DNA from: Marinobacter sp. Arc7-DN-1
GTDB taxonomy: Bacteria > Pseudomonadota > Gammaproteobacteria > Pseudomonadales > Oleiphilaceae
Length of the DNA stretch: 64,000 nucleotides
Assembly (NCBI RefSeq): GCF_003441595.1
Contig: NZ_CP031848.1
Location: 2,108,001-2,172,000 of the forward strand
Direction: 5' to 3'
Of the stretch, positions 57,337 through 64,000 are shown piece after piece; position 1 is the stretch's first letter, and every line of letters starts with the position of its first letter. A program made the position numbers and the translations under genes. Under the pieces are notes generated by a model. It did no database searches, was not told the DNA's origin, and saw nothing but the letters and a program-made list of their open reading frames with translations.

Positions 57337-58410
57337 ATGCATAAAAAAACACGCTGGATCATCCCGGTACTCACCCTGGCTGCTCCCATGCTTGCCGCGG
57401 CCGCACAGGTCGACAGGGATAGCACACCGGTATCCACTGGCACGGCTGGCCACACAGAGCCGAACGACAACTCGGCTACCGATATTGCATCAATAACTGC
57501 TGACCGGGGCATTGTCACCCGCCCGGGCCGCTTCACGATCGAGCCCTCCTTCTCCCATGCGTACAGCAACTCAACGGCGGTTGCGGTGGAAGGTTACACG
57601 GTGATACCTGCCCTGCTCATCGGGCTGATCAATATTTCGGAAATCCAGCGCGATATTTTCGTCGGCGCGATGTCACTCAAGTACGGCTTCACCAGTAAGC
57701 TTGAAGCGGCGGTTCGTGTACCCTACCTCAGTATCAGTGAGGACTTGAGAGAACGTGAGATTTTCAAGGGCACACCGGTGGATACTCTGCGCGAGTCCTC
57801 AGGCGAAGGCCTCGGTGATGTTGAACTCTCGGTTCGTTACCAGCTAACCGATGGCTTGGGCGGCTGGCCATACATTATTGGCGCAATGCGGGTGAAAGCG
57901 CCAACCGGAGAGGGCCCTTATGACGTCGAGCGACGGGTAATCGAGGGCGATGATGGCACTCCCATCGGCGTCGAGCTCGGTGATCGCCCCACGGGCACCG
58001 GTTTCTGGGCGTTCGAACCAGGTCTCTCATTCATCTACCCGTCGGACCCAGCCGTGCTATTCGGAAACCTGAGTTATGTCTGGACTCTCAAAGAGGAGCA
58101 GGGCTTCGAAAACGGGGGCACGGTCGACCCCGGCGACATTGTGCGTTTCGGCTTCGGAATGGGGTTTGCCTTTAACGACCGCACGTCCTTTAGCCTGGGC
58201 TATGACCACTCGATCATCCGGAAAACAACGTTCGAGAGGAATAACGATCTGTTTGCCGCCAACTTTGATCGTATACAGATCGGGTCACTATCGTTCGGCT
58301 TATCCCAGCGCCTGACGCGCGCCACAAGTCTGAGCCTGACGGTGAGTATAGGAGTTACGGAAAATGCGCCCAACAGCGAAATTACCCTGAAGCTTCCCAT
58401 CAGTCTCTAG
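57337..58410 (+). CDS. Outer-membrane beta-barrel protein of the fibre locus
   Basis: A 357-residue protein with a Sec signal peptide (MHKKTRWIIPVLTLAAPMLAAAA). The mature part has alternating beta strands and aromatic girdles, such as FTIEPSFSHAYSNS and VELSVRYQLTDG, ending ITLKLPISL. It resembles the uncharacterised transporter/phenol-MetA-type barrel family. Its place beside a C39 peptidase and exported repeat proteins suggests a role like FapF, the pore for amyloid export, but FapF's coiled-coil plug region is not obvious. It is co-transcribed with the VpsR-like gene (12-bp gap). Confidence 0.72.
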   Translation: MHKKTRWIIPVLTLAAPMLAAAAQVDRDSTPVSTGTAGHTEPNDNSATDIASITADRGIVTRPGRFTIEPSFSHAYSNSTAVAVEGYTVIPALLIGLINISEIQRDIFVGAMSLKYGFTSKLEAAVRVPYLSISEDLREREIFKGTPVDTLRESSGEGLGDVELSVRYQLTDGLGGWPYIIGAMRVKAPTGEGPYDVERRVIEGDDGTPIGVELGDRPTGTGFWAFEPGLSFIYPSDPAVLFGNLSYVWTLKEEQGFENGGTVDPGDIVRFGFGMGFAFNDRTSFSLGYDHSIIRKTTFERNNDLFAANFDRIQIGSLSFGLSQRLTRATSLSLTVSIGVTENAPNSEITLKLPISL

Positions 58411-58527
58411 ACATGATGGATTGACCTACCCCGCCTCAACGTCGTGGGTTATGTTGAAGGGGTAAAGCCAGACAACACAGCAGCCTGTCGGACTTAAGGC
58501 TGCTAGGCGGACAAGCTGGATAGCCGG
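58411..58527. terminator. Convergent gap with stem-loop
   Basis: AGCAGCCT (58479-58486) pairs with AGGCTGCT (58497-58504) around a 10-base loop. An imperfect TACCCC...GGGGTA dyad lies at about 58428-58464. These could end the facing transcripts, but no T-run follows. Confidence 0.4.
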
Positions 58528-59019
58528 TCAGCGGCCAAGCAACTGGACCAACTGATCACTGAGCCGTGCCGGGAACTGATTTCCGGCACCGACATTGTTC
58601 AGCTCGATGTTCAGTTGATGCATATTCTGTATCACAGTGCTATCAAGGCTGTTCTGAACGACGGTCATCCAGCCGTTGGGCCCCGCCATATTACTGGATA
58701 CCCGAGCGCCGCCACTCCGGTTCGCGCTGATAACCTCGACTACTGTTTCCATTTGACTGTCCACCAAACCGCCGTTTACGGTCTGATTAAGATTGGGAAT
58801 GGTCAAACGATTGATCACCAGGGTGTCACCGTTTATTCCGACGATCTGCTCCAGACCAATACTGATTTCCAGGCTGTCCATCAGGAAGCCACCCCGGTAT
58901 TCAGACAGTTCCAGATCGCTCAGGGACTCAACACCAAGTGTCAGCTCTGCATGAACAGACGGCGTTAACGTGGTAAAGGAACTAACCAACAAAGCTAGAA
59001 CTGGCATCCGGACCATCAT
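58528..59019 (-). CDS. Exported fibre-locus protein with QN-x2-D-x2-V-x-Q motif
   Basis: A 163-residue protein with a signal peptide (MMVRMPVLALLVSSFTTLTP, cleavage near VHA). The mature part has LSDLELSEYRGGFLMDSLEI, a segment seen in exported adhesin-like proteins, and near the C-terminus the motif QNSLDSTVIQ (122-131) followed by HQLNIELN. The last gene of the four-gene minus operon, it begins six bases after the C39 peptidase stop. ATG 59019 is chosen for the signal peptide; ATG 59031 overlaps the upstream stop. Function unknown; likely part of a surface fibre. Confidence 0.7.
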   Translation of the reverse strand: MMVRMPVLALLVSSFTTLTPSVHAELTLGVESLSDLELSEYRGGFLMDSLEISIGLEQIVGINGDTLVINRLTIPNLNQTVNGGLVDSQMETVVEVISANRSGGARVSSNMAGPNGWMTVVQNSLDSTVIQNMHQLNIELNNVGAGNQFPARLSDQLVQLLGR

Positions 59020-59024
59020 GATCG

Positions 59025-59717
59025 TCACCATTCCCTTGAGGAGGGCCAGTAGGGCAGTGTGTGCCCGAGAGAAGGACCTTCCAGACCTGTCTGTGTCGGC
59101 GCCCTCGCCACTTGAGGCCAATGTCCGTCGCCGAGAAAGCCCTCTCGCCCTTCTTTGAGATGGCTGCGGATAACAAAGGCGGTGCCGTTCCAGTATTCGC
59201 TGAATTGTGCGTAGGAATACACCTTCAGCCCCCGGGCCGGATCCCCCACCAGGACTTCATCGTCACTGATCCCCTTGATCAGAACAAAATGCCGGAAGCC
59301 ATCAATGTTCAACAACACAATCGTGGGTAAGCGCACCTTCTCCCTGAGGCCGGTCAACGGCATACGGAAACCATCGGCCTTGTACCCTCTGGACTCCAGA
59401 TAGTGCTTCATATCGAGCATGGAGAAACCTTCCCGGCGCACCTTCTTTTCATCCGCCAACGCAAGCATTTCGATAAAGACATCGTGTTCTGTGACCTGGT
59501 CTTCGTAGTGAAAGGACAACAACGAAGCAACAGCTGCGGAGCCGCAACTGAAGTCGTATTGCTGGCGCATGACGCTGTCAAACCGGCGGTTCTCGAAACT
59601 GTTTACCTTTAGCCAGAAATCACCACCAATACCCGGCACCGTGACCGAGCCGGCGAAGGCAGTGGACCATAGCAGCCCGGCACTCGCGCAGATCGCAACA
59701 AGAACCTTTCTGGCCAT
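59025..59717 (-). CDS. Periplasmic C39-family peptidase (FapD-like)
   Basis: A 230-residue protein with a signal peptide (MARKVLVAICASAGLLWSTAFA) and a papain-like C39 domain. Gln52, Cys58 in QQYDFSCGSA, His143 in GFRHFVLIKG and Asp159 in VGDPARG form the expected catalytic set. There is no ABC transporter part; it is a stand-alone exported peptidase, as FapD is in Fap amyloid operons. Substrates are probably the neighbouring exported proteins, but no double-Gly leader was seen in them. Confidence 0.85.
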   Translation of the reverse strand: MARKVLVAICASAGLLWSTAFAGSVTVPGIGGDFWLKVNSFENRRFDSVMRQQYDFSCGSAAVASLLSFHYEDQVTEHDVFIEMLALADEKKVRREGFSMLDMKHYLESRGYKADGFRMPLTGLREKVRLPTIVLLNIDGFRHFVLIKGISDDEVLVGDPARGLKVYSYAQFSEYWNGTAFVIRSHLKEGREGFLGDGHWPQVARAPTQTGLEGPSLGHTLPYWPSSREW

Positions 59718-59729
59718 GGCCCACCTCCG

Positions 59730-60080
59730 TCAGCGGTTAATCAGTATGTTGATTTGGGTACTGTCCTGAATGACCACCTGGTTACCGGTGTTCTGGATAA
59801 CCGTGGCAACCCCGCTCATGTTACCGAACGCGTTGTCGGAAATACTGTTATTACCAGTGACAACATTACCCGACAGCAGGTTATCGGACACATTCGCATT
59901 TTGCTGGTTATCGTTAATCTGCCACTGCATCGGGACTCCCTGGCGACCGCTTGAATCCGCCAACTGATCTGCCGACAATGGCGTGGCCTCCATCCACTCC
60001 TCGGCCGATACAAATCCCGTTGCCCCGAACATTAACGCCAGCAAGGCAGCCTTCAGTTTCCATCTGATGACACGACCCAT
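59730..60080 (-). CDS. Small exported fibre-locus protein with QN-x2-N-x2-V-x-Q motif
   Basis: A 116-residue protein with a signal peptide (about 1-26, ending FVSA). An Asn-rich middle (NDNQQNANVSDN, then GNNSISDNAFGN) leads to the C-terminal motif QNTGNQVVIQ (96-105) and DSTQINILINR. The motif is of the strand-turn-strand type seen in curli-like repeats, though it is not the curlin sequence. The start at 60080 follows GGGAG; an in-frame ATG at 60110 would add ten residues. Possible minor fibre subunit or nucleator. Confidence 0.7.
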   Translation of the reverse strand: MGRVIRWKLKAALLALMFGATGFVSAEEWMEATPLSADQLADSSGRQGVPMQWQINDNQQNANVSDNLLSGNVVTGNNSISDNAFGNMSGVATVIQNTGNQVVIQDSTQINILINR

Positions 60081-60139
60081 GGCAGTTCTCCCGGAATAAC
60101 CGGGCCGCACCCGCTACAGGCAGGTGCGACCTGGATTCC

Positions 60140-61219
60140 TTATTGGGTGCCGCCACCGCTACCGGTGGACAGGTTGGACATTACACTGACATTAGCCTGT
60201 GTAACGCTGCCATTACCTGCGTTCTGGGCAAATGCCCCGACGCCGTTGAAGTTCGCTGAGCCACCGGAGATTTCGTTGCTGTTGCGAACTATGGTGTAGG
60301 AGCCGTCAGCGTTGGCACTACCGTATGTGGTTGCAGTACCCGATACGGTGCCGTTCAGATCGGCGCTATTCAGGAACACATCCAGATCCAGGGCCAGGGA
60401 GTTATCGGAACTATCATTGCCACTGTCAGACACAGTGGTGTTTCCGCTGTCCGCAACGTTGGTGGAATTGTCGGAGCTGTCATTTCCACTATCGGCAACG
60501 TTGGTGGAGTTGTCGGAGTTGTCGGAGTTGTCCGAATTATCCGAGTTGTCCGAATTATCCGAGTTGTCCGAATTGTCGGAATTATCCGAGTTATCGTTGC
60601 CACTGTCAGCGATCTTGAACGAATCGTTCACGCTGGTGCTGTTGTCGGAGTTATCTGAATTATCCGAATTGTCGCTGTTGTCGGAATTATCAGAGTTGTC
60701 CGAATTGTCAGAGTTATCCGACATGTCATTGCCGCTGTCAGCGATCTTGAACGAGTCGGCCACGTCGGTGCTGTTATCCGAATTGTCCGAGTTATCGGAG
60801 TTATCAGAGTTATCGGAGGCATCCGAATTATCGGTATTGCCACTGTCAGCGATCTTGAACGAGTCGGCCACGTCGGTGCTGTTATCCGAATTGTCCGAGT
60901 TATCGGAGTTATCAGAGTTATCGGAGGCATCCGAATTATCGGTATTGCCGCTGTCAGCGATCTTGAACGAGTCGGCCACGTCGGTGCTGTTGTCCGAGCT
61001 GTCCGAGTTATCCGAGTTATCCGAGTTATCCGAATTGTCGGTATTGGTGGAGTTGTTGTTACCTGAGTCGGTATTGCCGGATTGGTCATTATTGGCCGTG
61101 GAGGTATTATCCGCATTGGTGTTCGGATCTCCGTCACCCCCCTGGTCCGCATAGGCAAAACCGGAAACACCCAGACTCATTGCGATGGCAGCTGCTAGCA
61201 AACTTTTTTTGGTATTCAT
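60140..61219 (-). CDS. Exported Asp-Asn-Ser repeat protein (putative fibre or stalk)
   Basis: A 359-residue protein with a signal peptide (MNTKKSLLAAAIAMSLGVSG, cleavage near YADQ). From about residue 38 to 270 it is almost only Asp, Asn and Ser, in DNS triplets broken by NSTDVADSFKIADSGN blocks. The last 90 residues form a different domain with LDLDVFLNSADLNGTVSG and the motif QNAGNGSVTQ (332-341). It has no Cys in the mature part and no anchor. The repeat part could be an acidic, flexible, perhaps calcium-binding stalk like Sdr repeats of Gram-positive adhesins. First gene of the operon, 85 bases from the predicted start of a sigma-54-like promoter. Confidence 0.75.
   Translation of the reverse strand: MNTKKSLLAAAIAMSLGVSGFAYADQGGDGDPNTNADNTSTANNDQSGNTDSGNNNSTNTDNSDNSDNSDNSDSSDNSTDVADSFKIADSGNTDNSDASDNSDNSDNSDNSDNSTDVADSFKIADSGNTDNSDASDNSDNSDNSDNSDNSTDVADSFKIADSGNDMSDNSDNSDNSDNSDNSDNSDNSDNSDNSTSVNDSFKIADSGNDNSDNSDNSDNSDNSDNSDNSDNSDNSDNSTNVADSGNDSSDNSTNVADSGNTTVSDSGNDSSDNSLALDLDVFLNSADLNGTVSGTATTYGSANADGSYTIVRNSNEISGGSANFNGVGAFAQNAGNGSVTQANVSVMSNLSTGSGGGTQ
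60735..60950. repeat. Two 108-bp tandem repeats inside the DNS-repeat gene
   Basis: 60735-60842 and 60843-60950 match at 107 of 108 positions (the last base differs). Each codes for 36 residues with one NSTDVADSFKIADSGN block plus DNS triplets. A third, diverged unit starts at 60951. Between about 60430 and 61060 the DNA is mostly 9-bp multiples of TCCGAATTG-like units. Recent duplication and slippage are likely. Confidence 0.9.
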
Positions 61220-61314
61220 AATATCGCTTCCTTTTCGATTATTGGCTTTTAAGGGATCCGACCCAACCCGCTAGCCTTCAGGTAAGCCAAGGTCCAGACC
61301 CGCCAGAGAAATGG

Positions 61315-61330
61315 AGCGATTCTCGTGCCA
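61315..61330 (-). promoter_or_regulatory. Sigma-54-like promoter for the fibre operon
   Basis: On the minus strand the sequence is TGGCACGAGAATCGCT. It has the -24 GG and -12 GC separated by ten bases, and a full TGGCACG block; the -12 element is TCGC rather than TTGC. The predicted start is near 61304, 85 bases before the first gene at 61219. Confidence 0.7.
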
Positions 61331-61518
61331 GAATTAAAAAAAATACCTAAGCCAATATTTCTAAAGGCTTTTTATTTTTATTGCGTGAACGGGAAGCTTT
61401 CGCGGGGATGGAGAACTGTTTCAGGGATGAAACAGGCAGGGCGCGTGGAAAACATCGAAACCGAGGTTTATGCCGTGGTTTCAGACACATACACCTAAAC
61501 GACAGTGTCAAAAAAACA

Positions 61519-61541
61519 AAACCCCGCAACGGGCGGGGTTT
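61519..61541 (-). terminator. Rho-independent terminator of aceA
   Basis: Stem AAACCCCGC/GCGGGGTTT (61519-61527 and 61533-61541); on the minus strand it is followed by TTGTTTTTT. It lies 52 bases after the aceA stop. A second hairpin at 61543-61567 lies between them. Confidence 0.88.
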
Positions 61542-61592
61542 CGGGCTTGAAGCGAGCATTCAAGCCCGCTTCAGCAACACCTGAGCCTTCGA

Positions 61593-63185
61593 TTAACCGA
61601 ACTGGTTCATGGTGTTGTCTTTACCACCGGCTTTCAGGGCCGCTTCACCGGCGAAGAATTCCTTGTGGTCGTCACCGATGTTGGAACCCGCCATATCCTG
61701 GTGCTTGACGGTGGCGATGCCCTGACGGATTTCCTTGCGCTGTACACCGGCAACGTAGGCCAGCATGCCTTCGTCACCGAAATAGCCCTTGGCCAGGTTG
61801 TCGGTAGACAGGGCCGCGGTGTGGTATGTCGGCAGCGTGATCAGGTGGTGGAAGATACCCGCTTCACGTGATCCGTCACGCTGGAAGTTACGGCACCATT
61901 CGTCAGCCAGCTGACCCAGCTCGGTGTTGTCATACTCTTCGTTCATCAGCTTGGCGCGCTCGTAGGCCGATACATCCTTGCCTTCTTCCTTCCATGCGTC
62001 GAATACCTGCTGACGGAAGTTCAGGGTCCAGTTGAAGGACGGGCTGTTGTTGTACACCAGCTTGGCGTCGGGCACCACTTCCTTGATGCGGTTAACCATG
62101 GCCGCGATCTGGCCAACGTGCGGCTTCTCGGTTTCGATCCACAGCAGGTCGGCACCGTTCTGCAGGCTGGTGATGCAATCCAGCACAACACGGTCTTCGC
62201 CGGTGCCCGGCTTGAACTGGAACAGGCCAGAGGCCAGACGCTTCGGACGAACCAGCTGGCCGTTCTGCTTGATCACAACGTCGCCGTTGTTGATGTCTTC
62301 GGCCTTCTCGATAACCTCACCGTCGATGAAGCTGTTGTACTGGTCACCCAGATCGCCCGGCTCGTTGGTCACGGCGATTTTCTGGGTCAGGCCCGCGCCC
62401 AGGGAGTCAGTACGGGCAACGATAACACCGTCATCAACACCGAGCTCGAGGAACGCCAGACGCACGGCGTTGATCTTGGAGAGGAAGTCGGCGTGCGGAA
62501 CGGTAACCTTGCCGTCCTGGTGACCACACTGCTTCTCATCAGACACCTGGTTCTCGATCTGGATGCAGCAGGCACCCGCTTCGATCATCTGCTTGGCCAG
62601 CAGGTAGGTCGCTTCGGCGTTACCGAAACCGGCGTCGATGTCGGCAATGATCGGCACAACATGAGTTTCGTGGTTATCGATCTGCCTGATCAGCTCGTCA
62701 GCCTTGGCGTTGTCGCCGGCGTTCTCGGCTTCTTCCAGGGCACGGAACAGGTGGTTCAGTTCCCAGGCATCGGCTTGGCGCAGGAAGGTGTACAGCTCTT
62801 CAATCAGGCCGGATACGGCGGTCTTCTCATGCATGGACTGATCCGGCAGCGGGCCGAACTCGGAACGCAGAGCAGCAACCATCCAGCCCGAGAGGTACAG
62901 GTAACGACGCTTGGTGGTACCGAAGTGCTTCTTGATGGACAGCATCTTCTGCTGGCCGATAAAGCCGTGCCAGCAGCCCAGGGACTGGGTGTACTGGGAA
63001 GTGTCATTGTCGTAGTTCGCCATGTCTTCGCGCATGATCTTGGCGGTGTACTTCGCGATATCCAGACCGGTCTTGAACTTGTTCTGTGCGCGCATGCGAG
63101 CGGCGTGCTTCGGGTTGATAGCGTTCCAGGTCGGGTGCTGCTTCAAAAGGGAAGCGATCTGGTCAACGTCTTGTGCGTAGGGCAT
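61593..63185 (-). CDS. aceA: Isocitrate lyase
   Basis: A 530-residue enzyme of the longer isocitrate lyase type found in Pseudomonas and Marinobacter (PA2634-like). The catalytic Cys motif is KQCGH, in SDEKQCGHQDGKV; IADIDAGFGNAEATYLL carries the metal-binding Asp. It splits isocitrate to glyoxylate and succinate for growth on acetate or fatty acids, which fits a lipid-using organism. It is a single gene with its own terminator. Confidence 0.95.
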   Translation of the reverse strand: MPYAQDVDQIASLLKQHPTWNAINPKHAARMRAQNKFKTGLDIAKYTAKIMREDMANYDNDTSQYTQSLGCWHGFIGQQKMLSIKKHFGTTKRRYLYLSGWMVAALRSEFGPLPDQSMHEKTAVSGLIEELYTFLRQADAWELNHLFRALEEAENAGDNAKADELIRQIDNHETHVVPIIADIDAGFGNAEATYLLAKQMIEAGACCIQIENQVSDEKQCGHQDGKVTVPHADFLSKINAVRLAFLELGVDDGVIVARTDSLGAGLTQKIAVTNEPGDLGDQYNSFIDGEVIEKAEDINNGDVVIKQNGQLVRPKRLASGLFQFKPGTGEDRVVLDCITSLQNGADLLWIETEKPHVGQIAAMVNRIKEVVPDAKLVYNNSPSFNWTLNFRQQVFDAWKEEGKDVSAYERAKLMNEEYDNTELGQLADEWCRNFQRDGSREAGIFHHLITLPTYHTAALSTDNLAKGYFGDEGMLAYVAGVQRKEIRQGIATVKHQDMAGSNIGDDHKEFFAGEAALKAGGKDNTMNQFG

Positions 63186-63464
63186 GGTCTCAATCCTTTC
63201 TACGTTGGTTTTCTAAGTCGATGCGGAGAAGCGTACAGCAACTTCCGAAGCCAACAACCTGCTCACTTTTTGAGCGAAGCGCTGACGTTGAGGGTTACTT
63301 TAGTGGTTTCAAATTTATAATTGAAATTTATATGATCTATTTTCGGCATTTTTTTGGTGAATGAATAAAAAGACCAGGCCTTGAGTTGAATCAACACCAC
63401 AACCGTCACTATTGTTACTGTTGCCAATGAGCACTTCCCACCGGAAACCCGTCAGGCGCAAACC
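63186..63464. other. Divergent promoter region of aceA and the DUF1538 gene
   Basis: 279 bp, AT-rich around 63300-63370, where promoters in either direction are likely. No clear operator or RNA was seen. Confidence 0.4.
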
Positions 63465-64000
63465 GTGTTCTATCTGCGAGCTTTCAGTCATTCCCTTCTG
63501 CATGCTCTGAAGAATCTCTTTCCGATCCTGGCCGTCGTTCTCTTTTTCCAGCTCGTGATTCTCCAGCAGGTTCCGGAAAACACATTCGCGATGGCGTTGG
63601 GGTTGCTGATCGTGGCCGTGGGGGTTGCCCTGTTCCTCCAGGGCCTTGAATTAAGCATTTTCCCGGTCGGAAAGAGTCTGTCCAACCAGTTTGCCCGCAA
63701 GGGCTCGGTTCCTGTTCTGCTGTCGTTCGGTTTCGCGATGGGCTTTTCGGCGGTGGTCGCAGAACCCGCGCTGATTGCCGTAGCCCAGCAGGCCGAGGAA
63801 ATCAGCGAAGGCAAGGTCAGGGCCCTGACCCTGAGAATCCTGGTCGCCGTCTCCGTCGGGCTGGTGGTTGCCGTCGGTGTGTTCAGAACCATCTTTGGTT
63901 ATCCGCTGCACTGGTTCATGATCATTGGTTATATCGTGGTTGTGATAATCACCTGGTTTGCGCCTCCGGAGATTGTCGGCCTCGCTTACGATTCCGGCGG
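63465..64000 (+). CDS. DUF1538 family membrane protein, N-terminal part (cut by window edge)
   Basis: About 178 residues are visible. The protein is very hydrophobic with at least five membrane segments, for example ILAVVLFFQLVIL, and the loop pair QGLELSIFPVGKSL and FSAVVAEPALIAVAQQA, which match the DUF1538 family. Such proteins are integral membrane proteins of unknown function, possibly transporters. The start is uncertain: the frame has a stop at 63387-63389, no ATG follows before the conserved part, and GTG 63465 (AGGCG seven bases upstream) is the best candidate. Confidence 0.68.
   Translation, partial: MFYLRAFSHSLLHALKNLFPILAVVLFFQLVILQQVPENTFAMALGLLIVAVGVALFLQGLELSIFPVGKSLSNQFARKGSVPVLLSFGFAMGFSAVVAEPALIAVAQQAEEISEGKVRALTLRILVAVSVGLVVAVGVFRTIFGYPLHWFMIIGYIVVVIITWFAPPEIVGLAYDSG

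Larger units (their letters stand above)
61220..61592. other. Intergenic region between the fibre operon and aceA
   Basis: 373 bp. It holds the sigma-54-like promoter (61315-61330), an AT-rich stretch (61330-61385) that could bind activators or IHF, a region without clear content (61386-61510), and the aceA terminator with an extra hairpin (GGGCTTGAA 61543-61551 paired with TTCAAGCCC 61559-61567). Confidence 0.5.

Noticed and set aside
60430..61060. Short regular repeats that might look like a CRISPR array
   Set aside because: The units are coding triplet repeats without unique spacers, and no cas gene is near.
60312..61154. 280-codon open frame on the plus strand encoding Glu-Leu-Ser repeats
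   Set aside because: It is the reverse strand of the DNS-repeat gene. The triplet repeats keep several frames open. It has no ribosome binding site or signal peptide, while the minus-strand frame has both.
60628..61170. 180-codon minus-strand frame rich in Ile, Thr and Arg
   Set aside because: It is a shifted frame of the same repeat gene, kept open by the repeat.
57337..61219. Direct assignment of the fibre locus as fapA-F
   Set aside because: The C39 peptidase fits FapD, but the repeat proteins lack Fap repeats, the barrel lacks an obvious FapF coiled coil, and the gene order differs. A looser description is safer.
62118..63320. 400-codon frame antisense to aceA
   Set aside because: The minus strand encodes isocitrate lyase with its catalytic motif. 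High GC content at third positions keeps the antisense frame open.
1..64000. tRNA genes, prophage, integrase or insertion sequence
   Set aside because: None was recognised by eye. A tRNA or IS search program could still find a degenerate remnant.

Overview
The window looks like a piece of chromosome from a marine gammaproteobacterium close to Marinobacter. The evidence is a wax ester synthase/DGAT gene, a nosP-nahK pair, a 530-residue isocitrate lyase, and gene orders typical of the Oceanospirillales/Pseudomonas/Alteromonas range (ubiE-ubiJ-ubiB-hisI-hisE-tatABC, ygfB-pepP-ubiH-ubiI facing zapA-6S RNA-fau, ilvA/rpiA, aroQ-accB-accC-prmA-dusB-fis-purH-purD). The genus is an inference from protein character and synteny; no database was searched.

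Layout. 1-9189: a minus-strand catabolic operon for four-carbon sugar acids (ltnD-otnK-otnC-otnI-denD, a three-gene TRAP transporter, and an aldehyde dehydrogenase cut by the window edge), facing a LacI-family regulator with two fused palindromic operators between them. 9339-15782: a GGGGTCAGA-type inverted repeat, the NahK/NosP nitric-oxide signalling pair, a porin and a wax ester synthase. 16151-18214: an alpha/beta hydrolase, a conserved unknown protein, and a PHA-granule-family protein. 18340-29817: ubiquinone biosynthesis, histidine biosynthesis (hisI, hisE), Tat secretion, rsmE, a DUF808 membrane protein, and the ubiI-ubiH-pepP-ygfB operon. 30078-36560: cell-division factors, 6S RNA, fau, ilvA, rpiA, an acyl-CoA dehydrogenase and ppa. 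Three copies of an unusual hairpin element with copy-specific arms lie in these gaps. 36640-49030: a DUF2333 protein, a two-receiver GGDEF protein, and the acc/prmA/dusB/fis/pur housekeeping block. 49225-55567: a TonB-dependent receptor with a Fur-box-like site, a lipase-like lipoprotein, a cation/proton antiporter and an EgtB-like iron enzyme. 55948-61330: a putative surface-fibre system. 61593-64000: isocitrate lyase and the start of a DUF1538 membrane protein.

The two parts most worth attention are as follows. (1) The 55.9-61.3 kb locus encodes a VpsR-like regulator with degenerate AAA+ motifs, an outer-membrane beta-barrel protein, a stand-alone C39 peptidase, and three exported proteins. 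One of these has a long Asp-Asn-Ser repeat stalk. All three share a ten-residue motif of the form QN-x2-[ND]-x2-V-x-Q, and the four-gene operon is preceded by a sigma-54-like promoter. The parts resemble Fap/curli amyloid systems but the structural proteins look different. (2) The hairpin elements at 31758-31868, 35583-35698 and 35767-35877 share a core of about 55 bp. The outer parts of their 28-29 bp arms are unrelated between copies but complementary within each copy.

Start codons were adjusted by hand where a ribosome binding site, signal peptide or family length favoured an internal start; these are noted. No tRNA, rRNA, CRISPR array, transposase or prophage gene was seen.
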